Part shown: one piece after another, positions 1-8,994 of the stretch
Layout of the letters: every line of letters starts with the position of its first letter
Position numbering within the stretch: position 1 is the stretch's first letter
NCBI GenBank assembly: GCA_963709505.1
Contig: CAVPXC010000022.1
Location: forward strand, 114,022-178,021
Origin: CAVPXC01 sp963709505
GTDB lineage: Bacteria > Chloroflexota > Anaerolineae > JAAEKA01
Reading direction: 5' to 3'
Length of the DNA: 64,000 bases
Notes under the pieces: model-generated
Databases searched by the model: none
Told to the model about the DNA's origin: nothing
The model's input: the letters and a program-made list of their open reading frames with translations, nothing else
Program-made: the position numbers and the translations under genes

Positions 1-1562
1 GCTGTGGCATCTCATTGAGCGCGTCCAGCAACAGGATCACACGCTTGCTATTCAGATAGGCGGGGAGGTAGGGACCGAGCTCATCGAAAAAGCCTTGGGC
101 GTAGTCCAGGGGGGGTTCCGATCCCGTGTAAGCTCCCAGAGGCGCCAACAGCGGCAGCGGCGCTCGCGGATCATCCTTTGCGGCGATGGCAAGATCGTAG
201 GCCAGCCGCCACAGGGTCGTGGTCTTGCCTGCTCCCGGTTCACCCAGGATAACCAGCCTCCTGTAATCTGCAACAGCCTTGCGCAGGTCGTCTACCGGCA
301 CCCGCTCAGTCCGTCGCCCTATACCAAATCCGTGCTCCTCCAGCTTCTCAAAGCCGGTCGGCATGAACAGCATGGGCAAGTCCAGCCGCGGGCCTTCGGC
401 CGCAGCCGCTCGTACCTCGGCGATCCCAGCCAGCGGCGTGTACTTCTCGGCCCAGTAGCGGTACTTCTCGATCAGCCCATCCAGGTAGGCGAGTTCCCTG
501 GCACGGCCGTCCGTTTCCGCAGTTTTGACTGGCTCCCACCAAATGCGCCCTTCCGGCGTGCGCATGAACAATGCGGGCGTCCACCACTCGCTCGCACCCG
601 CCGCCCAGATCGCCTTGCGCCCTGCCGTCATCGCTCGGTCTACGCCTCGCCCAACTGCGATAGCGTCGTAAAACGCCCCAGCGAAAGCATCAGCCGTCAC
701 GTCGGACACATTGGTCTGCATGGCGACCACAGCCGGGATGCCTGCCCGCAACAACGCGCCGGCAACCGATGCTGCCTGCCCACCGCCTACGCCAGCCCGG
801 CAGGCGTTGAGAACGGCCAGGCGCACGCCTTCCCCAGCCAGCATCTGGCCCAACATTTCAGCATTCACCAATTGCGACTTTCCTCGATCATTGACGAAGA
901 CAAGCCCGCTGTCCGTGCCGTGCCCGGCAAAGTGCCAGATGTCTACCGTACGGCGCAGGGCGGCGAGTAAGGCAGAAAGGGTAGCGCCCCCTGGGATCGG
1001 TTGGGGCGTCTCTAATCGCCGATCCTTTACCAGCGGCGCAACCACCTTTTCGATTCCTGTCCATTCTTTGGCAACGTCCAGGGTGGGTACGTCGGATGGT
1101 GATGAGCCGGTGAACAGCAGACGTAAGGGGCGATCGTGCCGGCCAGGGGACAGAGGGGATTGGGAGACGTGTGAAGCGGGTGACCGGAGTCTGGCCGTCG
1201 AGGGCCAGGAAGCGGCCAAGCGTCTCGTCATACAACAACTCCCAGGGTAGCGCGGCTAGATCGGGAGTGTCGATGGTTAGGCGCAGACGAAGGATGCCTT
1301 CAGACCCCACGTGAGCCCTGCTGGCTCGCCACAGTTCGGCCACAGCAGGCGCGCCGAACGCGCAGCGCCAGAGGGCGCGACCAATTGCTTGTAGGTCAAC
1401 CCCTGGCGTTAGGTCACGAATGTCTTCGAGCGCTTCGGGGCTGACAATGCAGGGCAGGATGCTGGGCGCGGAGGTTTGTCCGGCTGGCGAGTCGAGGACT
1501 TCGACGCTGACGGCGGCGAGGGTGCCGGTAAGGCGAAGATCGAAGTTGTGGGATGGTTCCAT
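1..1562 (-). CDS. CHAT-NACHT STAND ATPase, 3' end outside window, one frameshift
   Basis: A caspase-like CHAT peptidase domain is followed by a NACHT-type NTPase. The first ~135 codons (from ATG at 1562, AAGG just upstream) read in one frame through LPWELLYDE. The frame then shifts near 1120-1145 and continues as LLFTGSSPSDVP. The second frame carries the CHAT histidine in HFAGHG and cysteine in LNACRAG, then a Walker A (LGEPGAGKTT) and a Walker B (VILLLDALNE), and runs open to base 1. In this family the NTPase module senses a trigger and the CHAT domain cleaves a target, with roles in defence or programmed death; the partner here is unknown. It is the first gene of an accessory island rich in defence and toxin-antitoxin genes. 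The frameshift may be an assembly indel, since both catalytic residues and both ATPase motifs survive. Confidence 0.8.
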
Positions 1563-1575
1563 GATCCTTCTAATC

Positions 1576-1604
1576 AGTTTATTCCAAACTCGACCATCGC
1601 ACAA
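1576..1604 (-). promoter_or_regulatory. sigma-70 type promoter of the CHAT-NACHT gene
   Basis: On the minus strand TTGTGC (1604-1599) is followed after 17 bp by TAAACT (1581-1576). The start codon at 1562 lies only 14 nt beyond the -10, giving a very short leader. Confidence 0.5.
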
Positions 1605-1675
1605 TGATCTATGTCATAGTTTCACATGAGTCTTCGTCAAAACGGGCGAGATCGCCGTAGGATTTTCAAGACCCC

Positions 1676-1704
1676 CTGACACGAAATCTGTTTCGTGGTA
1701 CACT
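1676..1704 (+). promoter_or_regulatory. promoter with CACGAAA/TTTCGTG operator
   Basis: CTGACA (1676-1681), 17 bp, TACACT (1699-1704). The spacer contains a perfect 7-bp inverted repeat, CACGAAA (1680-1686) and TTTCGTG (1691-1697), as expected for a dimeric repressor that blocks RNA polymerase. It drives the zinc-ribbon and scaffold-like genes. A similar ACGAAA/TTTCGT pair lies in the XRE gene promoter near 12035. Confidence 0.6.
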
Positions 1705-1825
1705 ATTCCTGTTCGTGCTAGAGTTAAGTATGTCTGGCACGTTCTGTCGGAAAGCTTCTCCTTCTTGCGAGTGCGTCGGGTACGCCAAGTGCGTCCCGGC
1801 GCACTTCTTTTTTGGAGCGTTGACG

Positions 1826-2002
1826 ATGGCTCAGGTTGCACGGTGCAGGTGGTGCGGTCTTACATGGTCGATCCAGGCCAAGGCGACCACGCCCGCCGCA
1901 GCCGCAGTCACGAAGGCCAACCAGGGCAACCGCTGCCCGTTTTGCCAGTCCAGCCAGGTCGTTCTGAGAACGGAACGAGAATCCCAAGCCACGCCCACGT
2001 GA
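1826..2002 (+). CDS. small zinc-ribbon protein (58 aa)
   Basis: The protein has two CxxC knuckles, CRWC near residue 8 and CPFC near residue 37, spaced as in a zinc ribbon, with a short basic tail. The chosen start ATG at 1826 has GGAG about 10 nt upstream; an in-frame reading to 1715 adds a less protein-like N-terminus. It lies 28 bp before a phage scaffold-like gene under one promoter, so it may be a phage packaging- or head-associated small protein. No specific family is recognised. Confidence 0.55.
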   Translation: MAQVARCRWCGLTWSIQAKATTPAAAAVTKANQGNRCPFCQSSQVVLRTERESQATPT

Positions 2003-2030
2003 GCGGTCAATCACGGACAGAGGATCGACG

Positions 2031-2631
2031 ATGAGCGAAGAAGTCAAAGCAGGACACCCAGCAGGTCGAGGGCGATGCGCCCAAGCCCGACCCCACCTTC
2101 ACCCAGGCCGACATCGACCGCATCGTGAAGGAGCGCCTGGAACGGGTCAAGGCCAAGTACGCCGACTACGACGACCTGAAGTCGAAGGCGGTGAAGCTGG
2201 ATGAGCTTGAGCGCGCCAAGATGGACGAGCAGCAGCGCCTGGCCGCCGACCTGAAGACGCTCGAAGACCGGGCGGCCGCTGCGGAGAAAGCACGGGACGA
2301 GGCGCTGGCGCAGTCGCAGGAGCGGCTGATCCGGGCCGAAGTCACCGCCCTGGCCGCGGCGATGGGCTTCAAGTACCCCGGCGACATCCACCGCCTGGCC
2401 GACCTGTCGGCGACGAGCATCGAAGACAGCGGCGCGGTGGTCGGGGTCAAGGAGGCGCTGGAGGCGCTGGCCAGGGAGCGGCCCGACTACATCGCCAAGG
2501 CGACAGCCCCCAAGTTCGACGGAGAAGCGAAAGGGCAGGACGGCGGCGACCTACCCAAGCTAACGCCTGCGCAGGAGCGCGCGGTCAAGACGCTGGGCGT
2601 CTATTCTGACGCTACCTCCTTGCGCACCTGA
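2031..2631 (+). CDS. phage capsid scaffold-like protein, N-terminal frameshift
   Basis: The charged, helical protein begins with the pattern FTQADIDRIVKERL, followed by a YADYDDLKSKA helix, then a long coiled coil (KLDELERAK to ARDEALAQ), a hydrophobic middle and a Lys-Pro-rich end. This is the typical layout of minor structural or scaffolding proteins of siphophage heads. The likely ATG at 2031 opens MSEEVK and must shift by one base near 2045-2052 to join the frame QDTQQVEGDAPKPD. Otherwise translation would start at GTG 2125 and lose the conserved N-terminus. There is no capsid, portal or terminase gene next to it, so it is probably a prophage remnant. Confidence 0.6.
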
Positions 2632-2830
2632 CGCCGGCCCCGCCCCCCAAGGCACATCGAAAGGCACCAGCAATCGGGGAGGGAAGTACGCCCGGAAGGC
2701 GGGAGCCGGCGTTCCCCACTTGCGTGAGGACAGGTCCCCACTTGCGTGGGGGCAGGCTTCCTGCCTGGCCCTCTTGAGAAACAAAAGGGCTTAGGCGATC
2801 AGCCTGAACCCAGTCTAGCAGGTTCTTTGG
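2632..2830. other. gap with two short GC-rich hairpin repeats
   Basis: The sequence CCCCACTTGCGTG occurs twice 22 bp apart (2714-2726 and 2736-2748). The second copy forms a CCCCAC-ttgc-GTGGGG hairpin. A GGCAGG/CCTGCC arm follows at 2751-2768. No coding sequence seen. Confidence 0.4.
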
Positions 2831-3598
2831 TCAAGAAGCAGCCATTATTGACTTATTTGGAGGTTTCTTGATGCGCGCGGCGATGGCCTGGTTGAAGGTA
2901 TGCTGCGGGTTGGCCAGCAAACTCGCTCGCTCGCCGATGCGCCGTAGCCACTCGCGATAGACCTCGGACCGCGGCCGGCCCAGGACGATGACCTGCTCGT
3001 ATCCCCAATCGTCGTCCACGTTGCGCGGCCGGCCGCCAAGCGAGCGCGTAGACGTGGGAGTGACTGTGCTCTCTCGCTTGTAGGCCTCCCAACAGGCAAT
3101 CAGCTGGCGCCAGCGCCCAGCGATGAAGCTGCGAATGGCGGTTTCGGCCTCCTGAACGGTGAGCCCTTGGCTCGCCGCGACAGCCTCCGTCTCCATCACG
3201 TCGACGAAGAGTTTGCCCTGGCAGAACCCGGGTCGTGTCTGGAACAAGCGCAGTTGTAGCCTTGCACACGGGTCAGGGATGCACTCCGGATCAGGCTCAT
3301 CTGGGGCGTCGTCCTTGCACCGGGCCCGGCGCAGCCCGACGTTCAAGACTACGGTGATCACAGAATAGAGGTCGGGTTCAGAGGCGAGGCGGCAGACGAA
3401 GGTGTGGTCGCCAAAGGTGTACTCCTGTTGGTCGCCGCCTTGCAGAAGAAATTCGAAGACCTCCTCAGCAGATCCATTGAAGTAGAACAACTGTGTCTGC
3501 GTGAACAAAGATGTGCCTCCTCTTGGGTTGAGCCTGCCGGGTCCATCCCCCCAGGTGCAAGCCAACTCGTAGCTCGCGACAGAACGCACCGATCGCAA
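2831..3598 (-). CDS. hypothetical protein (about 250 aa)
   Basis: A continuous reading frame with normal amino-acid composition. It has a predicted mixed alpha/beta N-terminal half (FTQTQLFYFNGSAEEVFEFLL), a run of Cys and Asp residues in the middle (RCKDDAPDEPDPEC), and a basic C-terminal helix ending KKPPNKSIMAAS. The start is uncertain: TTG 3598 or GTG 3589 are the candidates and no strong ribosome binding site is visible. No family is recognised. It sits between phage remnants and an antitoxin pair, in the accessory island. Confidence 0.5.
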   Translation of the reverse strand: MRSVRSVASYELACTWGDGPGRLNPRGGTSLFTQTQLFYFNGSAEEVFEFLLQGGDQQEYTFGDHTFVCRLASEPDLYSVITVVLNVGLRRARCKDDAPDEPDPECIPDPCARLQLRLFQTRPGFCQGKLFVDVMETEAVAASQGLTVQEAETAIRSFIAGRWRQLIACWEAYKRESTVTPTSTRSLGGRPRNVDDDWGYEQVIVLGRPRSEVYREWLRRIGERASLLANPQHTFNQAIAARIKKPPNKSIMAAS

Positions 3599-4120
3599 GG
3601 AGACCGGCTGTGTGCAAAGGCGCGCGCCGGAGATGGCGTTCTAGGTTGAGTCCTGGCAAGGCTGTTCCGTCTGGAAAGCTGCTGTATCCCCTTGACACGG
3701 AACCATCCAGAGTTCTGGCGGAATCATTTCCCTCTAGAAAAGGATTAACCGTCAGGTGGAGCCCGATGGCCTGTCTGGCGGCAAGGACCGAAGTATAGCA
3801 TGGAGAGCTAAAACGACGCGAATCCGAAACGCACCTGACGCAATGCGCCACGCCCAAGCGTGCAGGTGATGTTGCCCGCGAGGACGATCATCTCGGCGTC
3901 GAAGATCATCACGGCGCTGGACACGTCCTTTTTGAGCAGCAGTTCTTCGAGTAAAGGCAGGGCGGCGGCGGGGGCCTTGAAGTCGGCCAGCGGGTCGGCG
4001 TCGGGCGGCCGGCTGCTGCCCAAGGGCGGCCATCAGGGGGTTGGTCTGCGCGGCCTTAGGGTGCGTTGAAACCCATCACGTGTTGGTAAGAAAAGGCCCC
4101 CAGCTGCGTGTGTAACCCAT
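3599..4120. other. about 500 bp with only a weak minus-strand coding remnant
   Basis: On the minus strand 4023-3808 reads a 71-residue frame with a TTG start and a protein-like stretch (VMIFDAEMIVLAGNITCTL). It may be the tail of a lost gene. Nothing else convincing was seen. Confidence 0.3.
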
Positions 4121-4124
4121 CAAA

Positions 4125-4159
4125 TTGCACTTTGGGAAGGATTGGGCTACATTAGGCCC
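4125..4159 (+). promoter_or_regulatory. higA promoter, leaderless start, palindromic operator
   Basis: TTGCAC (4125-4130), 17 bp, TACATT (4148-4153). The ATG follows 6 nt after the -10 hexamer at 4160, so transcription should start at or beside the start codon. TGGGC (4143-4147) and GCCCA (4156-4160) form an inverted repeat around the -10, a good site for autorepression by the HigA product. Confidence 0.65.
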
Positions 4160-4450
4160 ATGAAGATGGACAATCCTCCCCATCCTGGTGAGATCATCAA
4201 GGGGCTGTGGCTCGACCCGATGGGTGTGAGCATCACTGATGCAGCCCGCGCCATGGGCGTGAGTTGCATGACCCTGTCGAAGATCGTGAACGGCAAGGCG
4301 CGCGTGACGCCGGAGATTGCTGTGCGGCTCTCCGTCGCGTTGGGTGGCAGTGCGGAGAGTTGGCTAGGACATCAGGTGACCTACGATCTCTGGGAGATCG
4401 AACAACACGGCAATGACCTGCGGGCGGTGCCGTTATTTGCGGCTGCGTGA
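4160..4450 (+). CDS. higA: HigA-type antitoxin (XRE HTH)
   Basis: The protein opens with the HigA signature HPGEIIKGLWLDP, followed by a helix-turn-helix (SITDAARAMGVSCMTLSKIV) and the family motif ARVTPEIAVRLSVALGGSAESWL. Length (96 aa) is normal for HigA. ATG 4160 is preferred over TTG 4142 because the promoter places the transcript start there. A HigB toxin normally precedes or overlaps this gene, but none is visible upstream. A second antitoxin-like gene follows 22 bp downstream instead. It probably represses its own promoter. Confidence 0.85.
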   Translation: MKMDNPPHPGEIIKGLWLDPMGVSITDAARAMGVSCMTLSKIVNGKARVTPEIAVRLSVALGGSAESWLGHQVTYDLWEIEQHGNDLRAVPLFAAA

Positions 4451-4472
4451 GCCAACAGCGTTCTGATGACCT

Positions 4473-4898
4473 ATGACCCTAAAACCGATCAAGAGCGAAG
4501 CGGATTACACAACGGCGTTGCAGGAGATCGAGCGGCTCTGGGATGCCGAGCCAGACACGCCAGAAAGTGACACGCTCGAAATTCTGGTGACGCTGGTCGA
4601 AGTGTACGAGAAAGGGCGCTACGACTTGCCAGCCCCGGATCCGATAGCCGCGCTGGAGTACTTCATGGAAAGCAGAGGCTGGACGCGCAAGCAGTTGGAG
4701 CCGTACATCGGCAGCCGCGGGCGGGTTTGGGAGATTCTCAACCGAAGGCGACCCTTGACGCTGGGGATGATTCGTAAGCTGGAACAGGCCACTGGCATTC
4801 CAGGCTCGATCCTGATTCAGCCCTATGAGACCGAGCAGGACGATCACGCACCTCTGTCGCGCGAAGTCGCGCCCATGGGACATCTTGCCGCCAGGTAG
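4473..4898 (+). CDS. HigA-like antitoxin / HTH regulator (COG5499 type)
   Basis: The N-terminal helical region (IKSEADYTTALQEIERLWDA) followed by a helix-turn-helix (SRGWTRKQLEPYIGSRGRVWEILN, then RRRPLTLGMIRKL) is typical of the COG5499 antitoxins that pair with HigB-like mRNA interferases. Length 141 aa is close to the family's usual size. Its usual toxin is missing on both sides. With the HigA just upstream it forms a tandem of two antitoxins without a toxin, possibly a solitary protective system or a decayed module. Confidence 0.75.
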   Translation: MTLKPIKSEADYTTALQEIERLWDAEPDTPESDTLEILVTLVEVYEKGRYDLPAPDPIAALEYFMESRGWTRKQLEPYIGSRGRVWEILNRRRPLTLGMIRKLEQATGIPGSILIQPYETEQDDHAPLSREVAPMGHLAAR

Positions 4899-4965
4899 GT
4901 CATTTTGCAGGTTCAGACGGTCCACAGCCCCCTCCCGCTGCGGATCGTCTTTTTTTACCAAGAGA

Positions 4966-4993
4966 AGACCCCCAACTGCGGGCCTGGGGGTCT
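4966..4993. terminator. bidirectional hairpin terminator
   Basis: A 9-bp perfect stem (4966-4974 with 4985-4993, AGACCCCCA/TGGGGGTCT) with a 10-nt loop. On the plus strand it is followed by a T-rich stretch, on the minus strand by TTCTCTTGG and then seven Ts opposite 4950-4956. It would end the antitoxin transcript and any minus-strand transcript from 5150. Confidence 0.6.
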
Positions 4994-5015
4994 ATTTGTT
5001 GCTTGGGGGTGGAGC

Positions 5016-5156
5016 CTAGTGGTGGCTGTGCGCCAGCAGGCGGCCCTGGGGGTCGGTGTGGACGTGCTGCTCCACCTCGCCGGTGAACACCAGCGGCACG
5101 CCGATCTGCTTGAGGGTAACTTTGACGGCAATGATCCTGGACCTTACAAGATCTTT
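5016..5156 (-). pseudogene. C-terminal coding remnant on minus strand
   Basis: A minus-strand frame reads VKVTLKQIGVPLVFTGEVEQ and ends LLAHSHH before a stop at 5018-5016, just ahead of the terminator. It has no clear start codon and resembles the tail of a displaced gene. Function unknown. Confidence 0.3.
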
Positions 5157-5158
5157 TC

Positions 5159-5187
5159 TTGTGCATAACAACGAATGGGTATATACT
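5159..5187 (+). promoter_or_regulatory. vapBC promoter
   Basis: TTGTGC (5159-5164), 17 bp, TATACT (5182-5187). It lies 63 bp upstream of the antitoxin start. Confidence 0.6.
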
Positions 5188-5250
5188 ATGGGTGGATATC
5201 ACTGGTCGAAAATGCGGAATTAGCAGCACTCTTGGTATGGAGAGACACCA

Positions 5251-5484
5251 ATGGACACAGCAAGGATCTTTCAGAGCGGACGCAGCCAGGCTGTCCGATT
5301 ACCAAAAGCATACCGGTTTGATGGGACGCAGGTGTTCATCAAGAAGATCGGCGACGCCGTCGTCTTGATGCCCTACCAAGGAGGTTGGCAGACGCTATTC
5401 GACAGCCTAGACGAGTTCTCGGAGGACTTCATGGCCAGTCGCAGCCAGTCTGAGCAACAACTGAGGGAGGATGCTTTCGAATGA
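5251..5484 (+). CDS. vapB: VapB-type antitoxin
   Basis: The small protein begins with the AbrB/SpoVT-like VapB pattern FQSGRSQAVRLPKAYRFDG followed by VFIKKIGDAVVLMP, a DNA-binding swapped-hairpin fold. The acidic C-terminal tail (SLDEFSEDFM, then QLREDAFE) would wrap the toxin. The gene overlaps vapC by 4 bp (ATGA), the normal coupling in these modules. It should repress its own promoter at 5159-5187, alone or with the toxin. Confidence 0.9.
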   Translation: MDTARIFQSGRSQAVRLPKAYRFDGTQVFIKKIGDAVVLMPYQGGWQTLFDSLDEFSEDFMASRSQSEQQLREDAFE

Positions 5485-5885
5485 GACTGATGCTCGACAC
5501 CAACATCTGCATCTACATTATCAAGCAGAAACCTCCCGAGGTGCTTGTTCGGTTCAACAGCTATGAAGTCGGCGACGTTGCGGTTTCGTCTATCACGGTG
5601 GCCGAGTTGCAGTTCGGCGTCCGGAAAAGCCAACAACCGGAGCGCAACCAACATGCGTTGGATCAGTTTTTGCTGCCGCTCCTGGTCGTGGATTTTGATC
5701 AAGCCGCAGCCGCGACCTACGGCGAAGTCCGTGCCTCGCTCGAACGCCAGGGTCAACCTATTGGGCCGTTGGATATGCTCATTGCTGCCCATGCCCTCAG
5801 CCAAAAACTGATTCTGGTCACCAACAACGTCGCCGAGTTCGACAAGGTGCAGGGGTTGGTGGTGGAGAATTGGGCGACTCGGTAG
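5481..5885 (+). CDS. vapC: VapC-type PIN-domain ribonuclease toxin
   Basis: A PIN domain with the four acidic positions of the family: MLDTNICIY near the start, ELQFG, a central GPLDMLIAAHA, and NNVAEFDKVQGL near the end. Such toxins cut tRNA or rRNA when the antitoxin is degraded. Length 134 aa is normal. Start ATG 5481 overlaps vapB; GGGAGG lies 11 nt upstream. The gene looks intact, so the module may still work. Confidence 0.92.
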   Translation: MRLMLDTNICIYIIKQKPPEVLVRFNSYEVGDVAVSSITVAELQFGVRKSQQPERNQHALDQFLLPLLVVDFDQAAAATYGEVRASLERQGQPIGPLDMLIAAHALSQKLILVTNNVAEFDKVQGLVVENWATR

Positions 5886-5983
5886 GTGCGTGCAACGGCC
5901 TCCTCGAAGGTGCTCACGCCGTTGTAATCGACGGCGACACCCAAATGGGGCAACGTTCCTGTTCTAGCTTGAAGAGACCTTTC

Positions 5984-8768
5984 ATGCCAACAACGCTGAC
6001 ACCCCAGGAGTTCGTCAACAAGTGGCGCGGCAGCACGTCCACGGAACGCCAGGCCTACCAGCAACACTTTATTGACCTGTGCCACCTGGTGGGTCATCCA
6101 ACGCCGGCCGAGCTGGACCCCGAAAACAAGTTCTTCACCTTTGAGGCGGGAGCCACGAAGCAAAGCGGCGGCAATGGCTTTGCCGATGTCTGGTACAAAG
6201 ACCACTTCGCCATCGAATACAAAGGGCCAGACGGCAACTTGGGGAAGGCGTACAGCCAGCTCCTGCAGTACCGTGAATCGCTGGAGAACCCGCCGCTGTT
6301 GATCGTCAGCAACTGCCAGACCATCAGCATCCGCACCAATTTTACCAGCTGCGCCAACGTCACAGTTCCGATCACCCTGGACGATTTGTTGACACCCCAG
6401 GGGCTGCAGCAGCTTCGCTACATCTTCTACAACCCCGTCGCGTTTCGCCCGGAGATGACGGCCGCCCAGGTCACAGAGGACAGCGGCTGCGCAGTTTGGA
6501 CAATTGGCGTCACACCTCGCCAAGTGGGGATATCAGCCGTACGACATCGCTCACTATCTGATCCGCCTGTTGTTCTGTCTTTTCGCCGAAGACATCGATC
6601 TGCTGCCGGTCGATCTATTTACCCGCATGGTCGAGACTGGCCGGCGCAACGTCACCGGCTTCAATCGCCAAGTCAAGCTGCTCTTTCGGGCCATGGCCGA
6701 AGGCGATAGCTTCGGCGAGCACCAGATCCGCTACTTCGACGGCGGGCTGTTTGACGACGAAGCTGTGCTAGATATGGACGGCGAAGGCATCGCCATCCTG
6801 CACGGCATCACGCAGTTGGACTGGTCCGCCATCGAGCCGGCCATTTTGGGCACACTGTTCGTGCGCAGCCTGGATCCGTCCAAGCGGGCGCAGTTGGGCG
6901 CGCACTACACCAGCAGGGAAGACATCCTGTTGATTGTCGAACCAGTGCTCATGGCGCCGCTGCGTCGAGAATGGGAAGCGATCAAGAAACAAGCACGTGA
7001 GTTGGCCGCGAAGCGTGACGCAGCGCCTACCAGGGCCATGGCGACTCGCATCCAGAATGAACTGCAGAAGCCTGGTCATGGGCTTTGCCCAGAAGATTCG
7101 ATCGATCCGGGTGCTGGACGCCGCCTGTGGAAGCGCCAATTTCCTCTACATTTCCCTGCGGCTGCTGATGGACCTGGAGAAGGAAGTCAGCAACTTCTGC
7201 GGTGAAATTGGTTTACAGCCGTTTTTCCCGGAGGTGAGTCCGGCCCAACTGTACGGCATCGAGATCAACGACTACGCCCACGAACTGGCGCAGGCCACGG
7301 TGTGGATCGGTTATCTGCAATGGCTGCACGAGAATGGCTACGGCTTTCCCTCTGAGCCGATCCTACAGCCGCTCCACAACATCAAGCATATGGATGCGAT
7401 CCTGGCCTACGATGAGCAGGGCCGGCCGGTGGAACCGGAGTGGCCGGAGGCGGAGGTGATCGTTGGCAATCCGCCGTTCTTGGGAGGTAAGCGCCTGCGC
7501 AATGAACTCGGCGATGCTTACGTCGCCGAGTTGTTTAAGTTGTATGCGGGAAAGGTACCACACGAGTGCGATCTCGTCTGCTATTGGTTCGAGAAAGCGC
7601 GGACACAGATCGAGCGGGGAAATGCCAAGCGAGCTGGACTTTTGGCGACCCAGGCCATCCGCGGTGGAGCCAATCGCAAAGTCCTTGAAAGCGTCAAAGC
7701 GACAGGCGACATTTTCTGGGCACAGTCCGATCGTGACTGGGTCTTGGACGGTGCCACTGTCCACGTCTCGATGGTGGGTTTTGATCTGGTGCTGAGACAG
7801 ATCGAGTGCTCGATGGCCGGACTGTTTCGACAATAAATGCAAACCTTACTGAGATGACCGACGTAACCCAAGCTAGCAAACTACGGGAAAATGTTGGGAT
7901 CTCTTTCATGGGTGTCACGCCAGCTGGTCCTTTCGATATAGATGAAGACACGGCGCGCCGATGGATAGAACTGCCACCAAATCCTAACGGTAGACCAAAT
8001 GGCGATGTACTTCGTCCATACTTCAACGGAGTTGACCTGGCAAGACGCCCAGGCTCAGTATGGATCATCGATTTTGGTGTTGGAACTTCTCTCGCCACTG
8101 CCGCATCGTACGAGGCACCGTTTGAGTATGTAGAATCTGAGGTAAAACCACAGAGGTTGAAACAACGATCGACCATAGATCAATGGTGGTTGTTTGAGCG
8201 TCCCCGGCCTGACATGCGGCAACGCGCTGAAGATCTTTGGCGATACATTGCTACATCCCAGGTTTCGAAATATCGCTGTTCTCGTGGCTTCCCGCTGACG
8301 CAATGCCCGCAAACGTAGTAATTGTCTTCGCTCGTGACGACGACTACTTCTTTGGTGTATTACATTCGAAGGCGCACGAGATTATGGGCGCGTCGTAAAG
8401 GTACCCAACTTCGAGAAGCGGAAAGTGGTCTGAGGTACACACCAACCACTTGTTTCGAGACCTTCCCCTTCCCCTGGCCCCCAGGAAGCGAACCTGCTGG
8501 CGATCCCCGCGTCGAAGCCATCGCCCAAGCCGCCCGCGAGTTGGTGGAGCAGCGCGACGCCTGGCTCAACCCACCTGGCGCGAGCGAAGCCGAACTCAAG
8601 AAGCGCACGCTGACCAATCTCTACAACCAACGGCCGGCCTGGCTCGATCTCGCGCATAGGAAGCTGGATGCGGCCGTCTGCGATGCCTACGGATGGCCGC
8701 ACGACCTGGCGGATGAGGAGGTGTTGGAGCGGTTGCTGGCGCTGAATTTGAAGCGGGCCGGACTTTGA
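5984..8768 (+). pseudogene. MmeI-type (type IIG/IIL) restriction-modification enzyme, five frameshifts
   Basis: One gene can be traced across five frames: joins near 6485, 7065, 7805, 8262 and 8385. The N-terminal nuclease has the D-X9-EYK pattern (GFADVWYKDH then IEYKG) known for MmeI. Next comes a helical spacer, the methyltransferase motif I (LDAACGSANF), motif IV (VGNPPFLGGK), and a target-recognition C-terminus with the family block TCFETFPFPWPPG. MmeI-like enzymes methylate adenine on one strand and cut about 20 bases away in a single polypeptide. Start ATG 5984 precedes LTPQEFVNKW. It follows vapBC by about 100 bp. Either a dead defence gene or a hot spot of sequencing indels; the protein reads through every domain once the frames are joined. 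Confidence 0.85.
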
Positions 8769-8994
8769 CCCCTATGGCCAAACCATACATAGTGTAGGTT
8801 CCCCCCACCCCCTCGCGCCCACAGGGAGCCGCCAGCGGGTGAGGATTCCGGGAGGCGGACCATGACAGAGGCCATAGCCGAGGGAGTCGGCATGGTATAC
8901 GCTTCGACGTAATTTCAGCTTTGGAAACTTGTCCCCTACGAGAGGGCATGCGATCTAGAAGAGCGCTTATCCATTGTAATGCGAGCGGAGAAAC

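Noticed and set aside
95..970. 291-codon plus-strand frame
   Set aside because: It lies opposite the CHAT-NACHT gene, whose motifs (HFAGHG, LNACRAG, GEPGAGKTT) are clear; the plus frame has no recognisable domain.
2712..2756. CRISPR-like repeat (CCCCACTTGCGTG twice)
   Set aside because: The copies are only 22 bp apart with no spacer of normal length and no third copy, so it is a short tandem hairpin, not a CRISPR array.
8770..8990. Possible small gene MTEAIAEGVGMVYAST at about 8862
   Set aside because: Only 16 codons, no family, no conserved context; more likely a gene remnant.
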